Notes under the pieces: model-generated
Databases searched by the model: none
What the model saw: only the letters and a program-made list of their open reading frames with translations
Told to the model about the DNA's origin: nothing
Position numbers and translations under genes: made by a program
Source: Competibacter_A sp037045685
Lineage (GTDB): Bacteria > Pseudomonadota > Gammaproteobacteria > Competibacterales > Competibacteraceae
Direction of reading: 5' to 3'
Assembly (NCBI GenBank): GCA_037045685.1
Contig: JBAOII010000036.1
Coordinates: 1 to 64,000, forward strand
DNA length: 64,000 bases
In this document: in pieces, positions 26,181 through 35,290 of the stretch
How the letters are laid out: each line of letters begins with the position of its first letter
Position numbering within the stretch: position 1 is the stretch's first letter

Positions 26181-27233
26181 ATGAAAGCAAAAGTCAAACC
26201 ACGTATCAATTTGGATAATCGGGTACCGCTCCAAACAGTGATTCCGCTGTCCACGCCCTTCGTGCTGTTTGTAGACCCAGTCAATACTTGTAATTTTCAA
26301 TGCAAATTTTGCCCTACCGGCGACCGTGATTTAATTAAAAAAACTGGCCGCTGGCAAGGAAGAATAAATTTTGATTTATATAGAACAATCATTGATGGTT
26401 TAGAAGAGTTCGAGCAACCACTTAAAGTGCTTCGTCTTTATAAAGAAGGTGAGCCTTTGTTGCATACTCGATTTGCTGACATGGTCAGTTACGCTAAAAA
26501 AAGCGGTTATGTCGAATATGTTGATACGACCACAAATGGGTATTTGCTCACTCCTGAAAAAGTTGGGCCTCTCCTCGATGCAGGTATTGATCGAATCAAT
26601 ATTTCCGTCGATGGAATGTCCGATGAACAATATTGGGATTTTGCTCATGTCCGAGTTGACTTTGATCGCTTTGTGAATAATATCCGCTATCTTTACCAAC
26701 ATAAAGGCGATTGTGAAATTTGCGTCAAAATACCAGGCGATATTCTTTCATCTGAAGACAAAGCGCGTTTTTTTGAAACCTTTGGTGAAATTTCGGATCG
26801 GGTGTTCATCGAAAATATAGCTCCCTGCTGGCCAGCGTTTAACGTAGAGGAGTATATGGATATCCAAATTAGCGAAGGTATCTACGGTCAGCCTATTGGC
26901 GAGGTCCAGTCCTGTCCTTATATCTTTTATTCTATTGCCGTGAACACTGATGGTACGGTCAGTCTCTGTTTTTTGGATTGGGAGCGCACGTTAATTATCG
27001 GAGATACCAAAACGCAAACTATCAAGGAAATCTGGGAAAGCCAAACGTTGCGCGAACATCAAGTGGCCCATCTGCAAGGTCGGCGTAAACATAACGCAAC
27101 GTGTGCGGAATGCGGGCAACTATCCCATTGTTTGCCGGATAATATCGATGCGTACACCGGGCAGATAATGGAGCGTATGGCCGGGCGGCCAGGAAGCCAT
27201 GAGCGGCGGGTTGCCCGATTGGAGCGCGTATGA
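26181..27233 (+). CDS. Radical SAM/SPASM-domain enzyme
   Basis: 350 residues. The radical SAM cluster motif CNFQCKFC is near residue 36, in VDPVNTCNFQCKFCPTGDRD. The barrel contains LRLYKEGEPLLH, DTTTNGYLLT and INISVDGMSDEQYW. The C-terminal SPASM-like part has cysteines in VQSCPYIFYSIAVNTDG and TVSLCFLDWER, then CAECGQLSHC. SPASM enzymes often modify peptides, but related forms in sugar clusters act on nucleotide sugars or glycans. The substrate is unknown. The base composition is lower in GC than flanking flagellar genes. It overlaps the next gene by four bases. Confidence 0.88.
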   Translation: MKAKVKPRINLDNRVPLQTVIPLSTPFVLFVDPVNTCNFQCKFCPTGDRDLIKKTGRWQGRINFDLYRTIIDGLEEFEQPLKVLRLYKEGEPLLHTRFADMVSYAKKSGYVEYVDTTTNGYLLTPEKVGPLLDAGIDRINISVDGMSDEQYWDFAHVRVDFDRFVNNIRYLYQHKGDCEICVKIPGDILSSEDKARFFETFGEISDRVFIENIAPCWPAFNVEEYMDIQISEGIYGQPIGEVQSCPYIFYSIAVNTDGTVSLCFLDWERTLIIGDTKTQTIKEIWESQTLREHQVAHLQGRRKHNATCAECGQLSHCLPDNIDAYTGQIMERMAGRPGSHERRVARLERV

Positions 27234-28891
27234 AAAATGAAAGAATTTTGTTTGTGATTCCTCCCTACTTTAGCGCTGACGACTATATAACCAGCGACCG
27301 GTCCAGGGTATTGCCGCCGTTTACTGTTCCTTATGGGGTTCTTTCGCTCGATGCCTATTTGAAGCGGCAGTGCGGGGATCAGGTTAGTTGTTATATTGTT
27401 GATTTAAATATTACGCTAAAAAATATTGTTGACTCCGTTGAGAAACAGGATTGCTTTACCGCGTTTAGCGCTTCGTTAACCGCAGCGATCCATGATTTCG
27501 AGCCATCCATGATTGGGATATCAGCGCTATTTAATATCTCGTTCCAATATATTGAAGAGATCGCCAAAACTGCAAAACAAGCGGATGACCGGCTTTTAAT
27601 CCTGACGGGCGGTGGTTTGCCTTCGGCCGCCTACCAGCAAGTCCTGCGTCTTTGCCCGTCGGTAGATGCGGTGTGCAAGGGTGAGGGCGAGCTGCCGCTG
27701 GCCGATCTGGTGATGGCCGACGATAGGGCGGCCCTGCTCGAATCGCATCCCTCGTGGATTACCCGTATCGGGCTATCCTCCAACAAAAAACCCGAACCCC
27801 GGTTTATAAAAAATCTCGATGAGATTCCGATGTTGAACTATGAAATGATCGATCTCGACAATTATAATTCAAGATCGCTCGATAAAAGGTATTCGGGAAT
27901 CAAAAAAAGAGAGATGGCGATTCACACCTCGCGCGGCTGTCCATTTTCATGTGTGTTTTGCTCGAACCCATTCTTGCATGGAAAAAAAATGCGCGCCATG
28001 AGCGTGGAGCGCGTCATCGATGAAGTGAGGGTTATGAAGGAGCAGCATGGGCTAACGGTTTTACTGATCGAGGATGATCATTTTTTGTTCGATACCCAGC
28101 GTGCGAAGAAAATCCTGCACGGATTATCTGAACTGAACATTCGAATCGAATTTCCCAATGGGATCGCAGTTTACGCGATCGATGAAGAGCTGGCGGCTTT
28201 GCTCTACCAAGCTGGCGTGTCCACGGTCGCGCTCGCCATCGAGTCCGGCTCGGATTATGTTTTGAATAAAATTATCAAAAAGCCGCTGAAAACAAATATC
28301 GTCAAAAGCAAAGTTGAAATGCTCAGAAAGCAGGGCGTTTTGAGCCACGCTTTCATCGTGGTTGGCCTGCCGGGAGAACAGGCGTCCCATCGGCGGCAGA
28401 CCCTTGAGCTATTGCTCGATATCGGTGTTGATTGGGCGCACGTTTTTTGTGCCGTGCCGATATTCGGCAGCAGACTTCACGAGATTTGCGTCGAAAACGG
28501 TTATATTGAGAACAGCAATTTTCTGGATCACATCAATACCAAATCGGTGATCAAGGCGCCTGGCGTCGATCCGCAGGAGATCGAGAAAACTGCCTATCAG
28601 ATCAATTTGCTAGTCAATTTTGTGCATAATTTCAACTTGAAAACGGGCAATTACCAAACGGCGATCCAATATTTTTCCAACGTGGCCGAAAAATATCCGC
28701 AACACGCTTTCGCCCATCATGCTCTGGCGCGAGCGTACGCCGGCGCGGGAAGGTCGCACGATGCCGATGCGTCCCGAGACCGATTTGAGCGCATCCTCCT
28801 CCACGACCCGTGGTGGCGGGCTCAAGCGGAGGCGTTCGGGTTGATCGGGGACGCTACGCGCATTGGCCGCGAGAGCCCGATCGTCGCGTGA
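27230..28891 (+). CDS. Cobalamin-type (B12-binding-like) radical SAM enzyme with TPR tail
   Basis: 553 residues. The N-terminal half resembles the B12-binding domain of such enzymes: MKNERILFVIPPYF, PFTVPYGVLSLDAYLKR, MIGISALFNISFQYIEE, LTGGGLPSAAY. The radical SAM motif is HTSRGCPFSCVFCSNPFL near residue 240, followed by LLIEDDHFLFD, VSTVALAIESGSDYVLNK and HAFIVVGLPGE. The last 90 residues read as tetratricopeptide repeat: NYQTAIQYFSNVAEKYPQHA and FAHHALARAYAGAGRSHDAD. Class B relatives transfer methyl groups to unreactive carbons. Here it probably modifies a sugar or glycolipid; that is inference. Confidence 0.86.
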   Translation: MKNERILFVIPPYFSADDYITSDRSRVLPPFTVPYGVLSLDAYLKRQCGDQVSCYIVDLNITLKNIVDSVEKQDCFTAFSASLTAAIHDFEPSMIGISALFNISFQYIEEIAKTAKQADDRLLILTGGGLPSAAYQQVLRLCPSVDAVCKGEGELPLADLVMADDRAALLESHPSWITRIGLSSNKKPEPRFIKNLDEIPMLNYEMIDLDNYNSRSLDKRYSGIKKREMAIHTSRGCPFSCVFCSNPFLHGKKMRAMSVERVIDEVRVMKEQHGLTVLLIEDDHFLFDTQRAKKILHGLSELNIRIEFPNGIAVYAIDEELAALLYQAGVSTVALAIESGSDYVLNKIIKKPLKTNIVKSKVEMLRKQGVLSHAFIVVGLPGEQASHRRQTLELLLDIGVDWAHVFCAVPIFGSRLHEICVENGYIENSNFLDHINTKSVIKAPGVDPQEIEKTAYQINLLVNFVHNFNLKTGNYQTAIQYFSNVAEKYPQHAFAHHALARAYAGAGRSHDADASRDRFERILLHDPWWRAQAEAFGLIGDATRIGRESPIVA

Positions 28892-28931
28892 GCGTCGACA
28901 CCTCTCGGGCGCTGGCGTTGGCGCGAGGGCG

Positions 28932-30245
28932 ATGCCCGTGATCGGGTTGCTGCACGTCACGGCGCATCTGGGCGGCGGCGTCGGTAAGGTGCTTTCGCGC
29001 CTGGTGGAGGAATCCGGCCGCCGGAACGATGGCTTGCGACACGCGATCATTTGTCTGGAGCGGCCGGAAAAAGACCAGTTCGCCGAGCGCGTTCGGGCTT
29101 GTGGCGCCGAGCTGCTGATCGGCCCGTCTCGGGAGGAGTTAAACCGGCGGATCGCCGAAGCCGACATCGTGCAGCTGGAATGGTGGCACCATCCGCGCGT
29201 GGCCGAATGGCTTTGCTCCGGCGTTTTGCCGCCCATGCGCCTGATCGTGTGGAGCCACGTATCGGGCTTGCATCCGCCCGAAATCCCCGCCGGGTTTTTG
29301 ACCCTTCCCCACCGCTTCCTGTTCAGCTCTCCCTGCTCTTGGGAGCATCGGTCGGTGATCGGCTTGAGCCCGAGCCAGCGCTCGAAAGTGGATTCGGTCT
29401 TCAGCTCGGGCGGCTTCGAGGATTTGCCGGAGCCGCCACCGCGCTCGGCGCGCGGCCCTTTGCGGGTCGGCTATGTGGGCACGCTCAATTTCGCCAAATT
29501 GCATCCGCGGCTGCTCGACTTTCTCGGCGCCGTTTCGCTGCCGGGGTTTCGGTTGACGCTGGTCGGCGACCCCACCACCGGCGCCGAGCTGCGCGCTCGG
29601 GTTGCCGGCCAAAGCCTCGCGGTCCAACTGGAGTTTCGCGGCTACCGGACCGATGTGGCCGCCGAGCTAGCCCGGCTCGATGTCTTGGCGTATCTGCTCA
29701 ACCCCCTGCACTATGGGACGACCGAGAACGCGCTGCTGGAGGCCATGGCGATGGGGGTGGTGCCGGTCGTGCTGGACAACCCTGCGGAGAGATGTTTGGT
29801 CCGGCACGGCGAAACCGGCCTGGTGGTCGGCGATCCCGCCGCGTTTGCGGAGGCTTTGGCGTACTTGGCCGATCACCCGGCCGAGCGCCGCAGACTGTCC
29901 GCTCGCGCCAGCCGAGAAACGCGTTTCCGCTTCTCGATCGAGCGCACGGCGGATGGCCTCGAAGCGCATTACCGCGCCGTGCTGGCGGAAGACAAGCGCG
30001 CTTTCGATTTGCGGCCGGTATTCGGGCCGACGCCGGCCGACTGGTTCCGAGCCTGCCAGGGAGACCAAGCGTGGCGCTTTGCCGATGGCGGGAGCGCGAC
30101 GCGGGGGCCGGCGGTCGAAAAAGCCGGGCGTGGACCGCATTATTTGTACGAAAAAACCAAAAGCTCGGCGTTCCACTATCGCGATACGTTTCCGGACGAT
30201 CCGAGATTGCGGCGTTGGGCCGAGCGGCTGGAGGCGGGCCGGTGA
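28932..30245 (+). CDS. GT4-like glycosyltransferase
   Basis: 437 residues from the ATG at 28932 (MPVIGLLHVTAHLGGGVGKV), chosen because it fits the GT-B first strand; the frame is open further up, into the end of the radical SAM gene. The C-terminal half carries RVGYVGTLNFAKLHPRLLDF, LVGDPTTGAELRARV, LEFRGYRTDVAAELARLDVL and TTENALLEAMAMGVVPVVLD, the E-x7-E donor-binding region of family 4. A 60-residue tail after the domain (YRAVLAEDKRAF onward) is unusual. Probably cytosolic, adding a sugar to the glycan built by this island. Confidence 0.87.
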   Translation: MPVIGLLHVTAHLGGGVGKVLSRLVEESGRRNDGLRHAIICLERPEKDQFAERVRACGAELLIGPSREELNRRIAEADIVQLEWWHHPRVAEWLCSGVLPPMRLIVWSHVSGLHPPEIPAGFLTLPHRFLFSSPCSWEHRSVIGLSPSQRSKVDSVFSSGGFEDLPEPPPRSARGPLRVGYVGTLNFAKLHPRLLDFLGAVSLPGFRLTLVGDPTTGAELRARVAGQSLAVQLEFRGYRTDVAAELARLDVLAYLLNPLHYGTTENALLEAMAMGVVPVVLDNPAERCLVRHGETGLVVGDPAAFAEALAYLADHPAERRRLSARASRETRFRFSIERTADGLEAHYRAVLAEDKRAFDLRPVFGPTPADWFRACQGDQAWRFADGGSATRGPAVEKAGRGPHYLYEKTKSSAFHYRDTFPDDPRLRRWAERLEAGR

Positions 30246-31426
30246 AACGCTTTGCTCTGCCTGACAGGCGGGTTGCGCGCCGGTTGTTCCAGCGGCTGGC
30301 GGAGCGCCCCCCGGCGGTCGAGCCATGCCGGACCGATAAGCCCTTGGTTCTTTATGGCGCCGGCAATCTCGGCGCTCTGGCGGCGGATATGCTGGGGCGG
30401 CTGGCGTTGCCGGTGGCCTACGCGATGGATCGGGCGCCATCGGGCGACCGGCTGTTGGCGGGGCGTATCCCGGTGCTGGAGCCAAGACAGCCCTCTCCGG
30501 AAGAGCGGGGCGGTCACACGGTCGCCGTCTGCGTGGTCAACGCGCCCTACCGGCCGATCCGCGACGCGCTCGCCGAAATGGGCTGGGGGCATATTTGCCC
30601 GGTTTACGACCTCTTGGAAGCCTATGCCGACCGGATGCCCATCAAGAATGGCTGGTTTGCGGGCCCCTTGAGCGAGCGAGATGTGGCGGGCATCGAAGCG
30701 GTGCTTGCCCGCTGGGAAGATGACCGTTCCCGCGCCGCTCACTTGCAGTTCCTGGCTTGGCGGCTCCACCGCCGAGAGTGGTGTTTCGCCGATGCGCCGG
30801 TGCGCATCGACGATCGGTATTTCATCGGGCCGATCCGCGAGGCCTTGCGGCCCGACGAGTGTTTCTTGGACGGCGGGGCCCATCGCGGAGCGGTGATCGA
30901 GCGATGGCTCGAAACGGCCGGAGGCGCGTTTCGGGCGGTCTTGGCCGTGGAGCCGGACCGAGAAAACGCGCGATGCCTGCGCGAGCGCATCGCCAGGTTG
31001 CCGGCCGGCGTGGCCCGACGCATCCGGGTGATGGAGTGCGCCCTGGCCGCGCGCGGCGGGAGCCAACCGTTTCGCCACGGTTTTGACTTGGCCTCGCGCC
31101 TGGAGCCGGGGGCTGCCGATAGCGTCGCGGCCCATCGGTTGGACGATCTGGATTTCCCGGTTTCGTTCGGCAAAATCCATCTGGAAGGGGGTGAGCGGGC
31201 GGCGCTCGAAGGGGGGATGGAAACCTTGCGGCGTTTTCGCCCCCTGCTGGCGGTCACGCTTTATCACGACCGGGACGGCCTGTGGCGAACCGCCGCGCTG
31301 TTGATGGAGCTGTTGCCGGACTACCGGTTTTTGTTGCGCCTGCACGCATGGTGTGGGACCGGGGTGGTCTTGTACGCGATCCCCGCTGAAAGATGGGTGG
31401 GTTCTTCCGCCGCCGGAAATCGCTGA
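30242..31426 (+). CDS. FkbM-type methyltransferase with N-terminal Rossmann-like domain
   Basis: 394 residues from the GTG at 30242, overlapping the preceding stop. Residues about 35-120 read LVLYGAGNLGALAADMLGRL and VAYAMDRAPSGDRLLAGRIP, a GxGxxG nucleotide-binding-like fold seen in front of some sugar methyltransferases. The second half has the SAM motif ECFLDGGAHRGAVIERWL, VLAVEPDRENARCLRE and the FkbM mark GKIHLEGGERAALEGG, where a His-Leu pair stands in place of the usual Asp. Likely a sugar O-methyltransferase. Clean frame and high GC, unlike the first FkbM gene. Confidence 0.82.
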   Translation: MKRFALPDRRVARRLFQRLAERPPAVEPCRTDKPLVLYGAGNLGALAADMLGRLALPVAYAMDRAPSGDRLLAGRIPVLEPRQPSPEERGGHTVAVCVVNAPYRPIRDALAEMGWGHICPVYDLLEAYADRMPIKNGWFAGPLSERDVAGIEAVLARWEDDRSRAAHLQFLAWRLHRREWCFADAPVRIDDRYFIGPIREALRPDECFLDGGAHRGAVIERWLETAGGAFRAVLAVEPDRENARCLRERIARLPAGVARRIRVMECALAARGGSQPFRHGFDLASRLEPGAADSVAAHRLDDLDFPVSFGKIHLEGGERAALEGGMETLRRFRPLLAVTLYHDRDGLWRTAALLMELLPDYRFLLRLHAWCGTGVVLYAIPAERWVGSSAAGNR

Positions 31427-31492
31427 GCTGGCGAGTGGCGGAAAATGTAGAGCGCGACCTCTGAAAACCGAGAAAGAAGGAATGATCAGGAA

Positions 31493-34400
31493 ATGAGCGA
31501 ACCGTATGGATCGAATGATCAATGCGAGGTTGATGTCATCATTCCCGCATACAATTATGGTCGCTATTTAGATGGCTGCCTGACTTCCGTTTTAGAGCAA
31601 ACCTTCGGTGGCTACTCTGTTCTCGTTATCGATAACGCTTCGGAAGACGATACCGAGGAGGTCGCGAGGCGGTGGGTCCGTTCGGATTCCCGTTTTAGCT
31701 ATATCAGGAATGAAACCAATATCGGTTTGCGGGATAGCTCCCTGAAGGCTTACGCGCATACCCGGGCCAAATGGGTTTTGTTTCTCTCGGCGGACGATCT
31801 GTTAAAGCCCCGCTTTCTGGAAATGGCGGTGAGCGCTCTCCGGCGTCACCCGGAATGCACGTTCGCGTATAGCGCTTGGCGCATGCTCGTCGATAATCCG
31901 GGTGGCTTGCGCCACGGGGAAGAAATAGACGTGCAGATCCCCCATGATCGGAGCGGTTGCTACGATGAGTCCGGGCTTTTGCTGTCTCATAACTGGATCA
32001 CCAACTCGTTTACCCTGTTCCGTCGCGAAGCTTGCGAGTCGGCAGGCGGTTTCATGCCGGCCGGTTTCAGCCATTTCGGCGATTGGTATTTATGGATGCG
32101 CCTTTCCGCGAAAGGGCCGGCATTTTACATTAACGAGCATTTGGGGCTATACCGGAGCCACGGCCGGTCCGAGTCGGATCGCTTGATCGCCAACCACCAA
32201 TCCGGCTTCGACCATATCTACTTTCACGACAAAATTTTTGAGTCCGATCTCTGGCCTTGGCCGGTGAGGCTGTTGGCTAAGGCCAACCAAATTCGTTGGC
32301 TGACGGGAGAACCGCTCACCCAAATCGCCCGTAAAATGGGTGGAGCAGCGGCGGAGCCCAGGGTGCGCGGCTTCGTGGATCGGCATCGAAGCAGGTTTTG
32401 GACCGAGGTGGCGCGGTCCGTTCTCCATTACAAGAATTCGATAATCCCAAATTTTCTGGACACGCCGGAGAATGGGCTCGCCTTGCTGCGAGAAGCTTTG
32501 CAGCATGATCCCCATAATGCGGAAGCCGCCGCTTTGCTCGAGCATCACCGAGAAGGCCGTGGCGACTATCGGGAGTGGTCGCTGGGCCATCGCTGGGATG
32601 CCGAGCGGTGCCGCCGGTTATTGGCCGGCACCGATGCGCCCGAAACCATTGTCGATATCCATGTCTTGGTGGTGGATCGCGGGGATCGGAACCTGCTCGC
32701 CGATACGATCGACGATCTCGCCGCTCAGGCGTTAGCGAATTGGCGACTCACGGTGGTTTCCGAAACGGCCCGTCCCGAGTCGGCCGAGCCCATCGAGATG
32801 ATCGAGTGGGCGCAGGTGTCGGGCCAATCGGCCGCCGAGGCGATAGCCGCTTCGGTCGTCGCGAGTGCCGCGCGCTGGTTTGTTTGCTTTCCGGCCGGCG
32901 TGCGCTTGTCGCCAGCATTTACTCTGCTCGCGGGGTTGCGGTTGCGCGAGCGCCCCGATTCCTTGCTGTTGTATCTGGACGAAGATGCTGTAGACGCTGA
33001 TGGAGAACACGCGTTCCCGAGATTCAAGCCCGACGTTAACGTCGATTTTCTTCGTTCGTATCCCTATGTCGGCGCCGCGACCCTGATCTCTAGGTCCGTG
33101 ATGCTCGATCCGAGAATCGCGATTTTGCCGGTCGGGTTACCGCGCAATTACGGAGCGGCGCTGCTGGCTATCGAGCGAACTCCGAGCGCGGTGGAACATC
33201 TGGATGAGGTTTTGGTGCATGTCCCGGAGCCGCTGGCCGCCGAGTTCCAAAGTACCGAGCTCGCGAGATTGCTGGTCGAGCAGCACTTGGCGAGGTGCGG
33301 AATTGCCGCCGAGGTTTCCGATGGATCGCTGGCCGGTTCTTTGGTCGTCGAATATCTGCTGCCGGCGCAACCGCCGATGGTCAGCGTTCTGATATTGGTT
33401 CGAGACAATATCGAGCATGTCCAGCTTTGCCTGGAAGCTTTGCTGGAGAAAACCCGTTATCCGAGTTTCGAGGTGTTGGCCGTTGTCGGCCCGGATACGC
33501 CACAGCCGGTGCTCGCTTATTTGGCCGAGCTGGCCGGCGGCGATGCCCGCGTGCGACCGTTGCGCCACGAGGAAACGCGCGATGGCGCCGCGATTCGCCA
33601 CCTTCAGGCTGATCGAGCGGTTGGCGAATACTTGGTGCTGCTGGATGACGATGTCGCCGCGTTGCAGGATAACTGGCTTGCCCGTTTGGTGGCCATGGGG
33701 TTGCGTCCGGAGGTCGGAGCCGTTGGCTGCCGGTTGCTGGCCCTCGATCGACGGGTGCGCCATGCTGGGATGATTCTCGGCATTGGCGGTGCGATTGATC
33801 GCATAGGGGCTGGGTTGACGCTGACCGAGAGCGGGTATATGGGCCGCGTTCAATTGGCCCAAAATTTTTCGGCCGTGAGCGCCGCTTGCATGCTGGTGCG
33901 AAAAAGCCTGTTTCTTGAGGTGGGGGGCTTTGCTGAAGCGGGTGTCAGCGCCTTTTCCCGCGATGGCGATTTGTGCCTCAAAATCGGAGACCGGGGTTTT
34001 CTGATCGTTTGGACTCCGCACGTTACGATGGTTTGCCACGGAAGCCGAGATGAATGGGGCGAATCCGATCCCGATCCCGATAAACGCCATCAATCCGCTC
34101 GGCGGGCGTTTGTCAAAAAATGGCTTCACCGCTTGGGCAACGATCCCGCCTATAATCGCCACTTAAGCCTGCGACAACGAGAATGGATGATCGACGGTGA
34201 TTTTGACGTGCCTTGGCATCCCGGCTTGGAGCCCTTGCCGCGAATTGTCGCTCAACCACCCGATGAAATGGGCGTCGGACAATACCGGATGATCGGTCCG
34301 CTCAAGGAACTGACCGACAGCGGTCGGATTTGCAGCTTTCTCTTGCCGGCGTTGACCAGCGACAAACGCTTCCTGCCGTATGTATCCGAATTGATCAGGG

Positions 34401-35236
34401 CAAAACCCACGGTCTTCTTCCTGCAAAATGCTTTTTCGGACTTCCATCTGGACGACTTGCAACAATATGCGGATTTGCTTCCTGATCTCTTCCGGGTCTT
34501 CGGCCAGGACGACATCGTGTTTTCCGTTCCGCAGAAAAGCGCGGCGCGCAAACACTTCGGCAAGGACACCAAGGCCCGGGTGCGCAAAGCCGTTTCGCTC
34601 TGCCATCGGGCCATCGTGACCACCGAACCCATCGCCGAAGCGATGCGCGGCATGCTGGACGACATCCGGGTGATGCCGAATTACTTGGAGCGCTTCCGCT
34701 GGGGCGACCTGCAAGCGCCAAGGAACGAACGACGCAAGCCACGAGTCGGTTGGGCCGGCGCACAACAGCATCAGGGCGATCTGGAATTCATCCTGCCGGT
34801 GGTCGAGGCGACCGCCAACGAGGTGGACTGGATTTTCATGGGGATGTATCCGCCCAAACTCCGATATCACGTTGCCGAAACGCATCCGGCGGTCGCGTTC
34901 GACCAATACCCGGCCGCGCTGGCAAAGCTCGATCTCGACCTCGCGATCGCGCCGCTCGAACTCAACCGTTTCAATGCCGCCAAAAGCAACCTGCGCCTGC
35001 TGGAATACGGCGCGGTCGGTTACCCGGTCATCGCCACCGACATTTTGCCGTACCGGAACGCCCCGGTGACCCGCGTTCCCAACAACCCGCAAGCGTGGGT
35101 CAAGGCGATTCGCGAGCACATCTACGAATTGGAGGCCACTCGGGCGGCGGGCGAACGATTGCGTCAGTGGGTGTTATCCGACTGGATGCTGGATCAGCAT
35201 CTCGATGAATGGCTGCGGGTGTTGCTGCCGGATTGA
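31493..35236 (+). CDS. Very large three-domain glycosyltransferase (GT2-GT2-GT4-like)
   Basis: 1247 residues. Domain 1 (about 12-280) is GT2: VDVIIPAYNYGRYLDGCL, with the metal pair in LFLSADDLLKPRF. A linker of uncertain nature, with a degenerate GT2-like piece (DSLLLYLDEDAVD), covers about 350-600. Domain 2 (about 625-900) is GT2 again: PMVSVLILVRDNIEHVQLCL and YLVLLDDDVAALQDNWLAR. Domain 3 (about 920-1247) is GT-B-like: DEMGVGQYRMIGPLKELTDS, then VGWAGAQQHQGDL, and NAAKSNLRLLEYGAVGYPVI. Such stacked enzymes build whole oligosaccharides. It starts 66 bases after the methyltransferase, with an AAGGA site just ahead. No membrane segment is seen. Confidence 0.88.
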   Translation: MSEPYGSNDQCEVDVIIPAYNYGRYLDGCLTSVLEQTFGGYSVLVIDNASEDDTEEVARRWVRSDSRFSYIRNETNIGLRDSSLKAYAHTRAKWVLFLSADDLLKPRFLEMAVSALRRHPECTFAYSAWRMLVDNPGGLRHGEEIDVQIPHDRSGCYDESGLLLSHNWITNSFTLFRREACESAGGFMPAGFSHFGDWYLWMRLSAKGPAFYINEHLGLYRSHGRSESDRLIANHQSGFDHIYFHDKIFESDLWPWPVRLLAKANQIRWLTGEPLTQIARKMGGAAAEPRVRGFVDRHRSRFWTEVARSVLHYKNSIIPNFLDTPENGLALLREALQHDPHNAEAAALLEHHREGRGDYREWSLGHRWDAERCRRLLAGTDAPETIVDIHVLVVDRGDRNLLADTIDDLAAQALANWRLTVVSETARPESAEPIEMIEWAQVSGQSAAEAIAASVVASAARWFVCFPAGVRLSPAFTLLAGLRLRERPDSLLLYLDEDAVDADGEHAFPRFKPDVNVDFLRSYPYVGAATLISRSVMLDPRIAILPVGLPRNYGAALLAIERTPSAVEHLDEVLVHVPEPLAAEFQSTELARLLVEQHLARCGIAAEVSDGSLAGSLVVEYLLPAQPPMVSVLILVRDNIEHVQLCLEALLEKTRYPSFEVLAVVGPDTPQPVLAYLAELAGGDARVRPLRHEETRDGAAIRHLQADRAVGEYLVLLDDDVAALQDNWLARLVAMGLRPEVGAVGCRLLALDRRVRHAGMILGIGGAIDRIGAGLTLTESGYMGRVQLAQNFSAVSAACMLVRKSLFLEVGGFAEAGVSAFSRDGDLCLKIGDRGFLIVWTPHVTMVCHGSRDEWGESDPDPDKRHQSARRAFVKKWLHRLGNDPAYNRHLSLRQREWMIDGDFDVPWHPGLEPLPRIVAQPPDEMGVGQYRMIGPLKELTDSGRICSFLLPALTSDKRFLPYVSELIRAKPTVFFLQNAFSDFHLDDLQQYADLLPDLFRVFGQDDIVFSVPQKSAARKHFGKDTKARVRKAVSLCHRAIVTTEPIAEAMRGMLDDIRVMPNYLERFRWGDLQAPRNERRKPRVGWAGAQQHQGDLEFILPVVEATANEVDWIFMGMYPPKLRYHVAETHPAVAFDQYPAALAKLDLDLAIAPLELNRFNAAKSNLRLLEYGAVGYPVIATDILPYRNAPVTRVPNNPQAWVKAIREHIYELEATRAAGERLRQWVLSDWMLDQHLDEWLRVLLPD

Positions 35237-35290
35237 GTCGAGCATATCGGCCGGTTTATCAATACAATACGATTTATCAAGGATAATACA

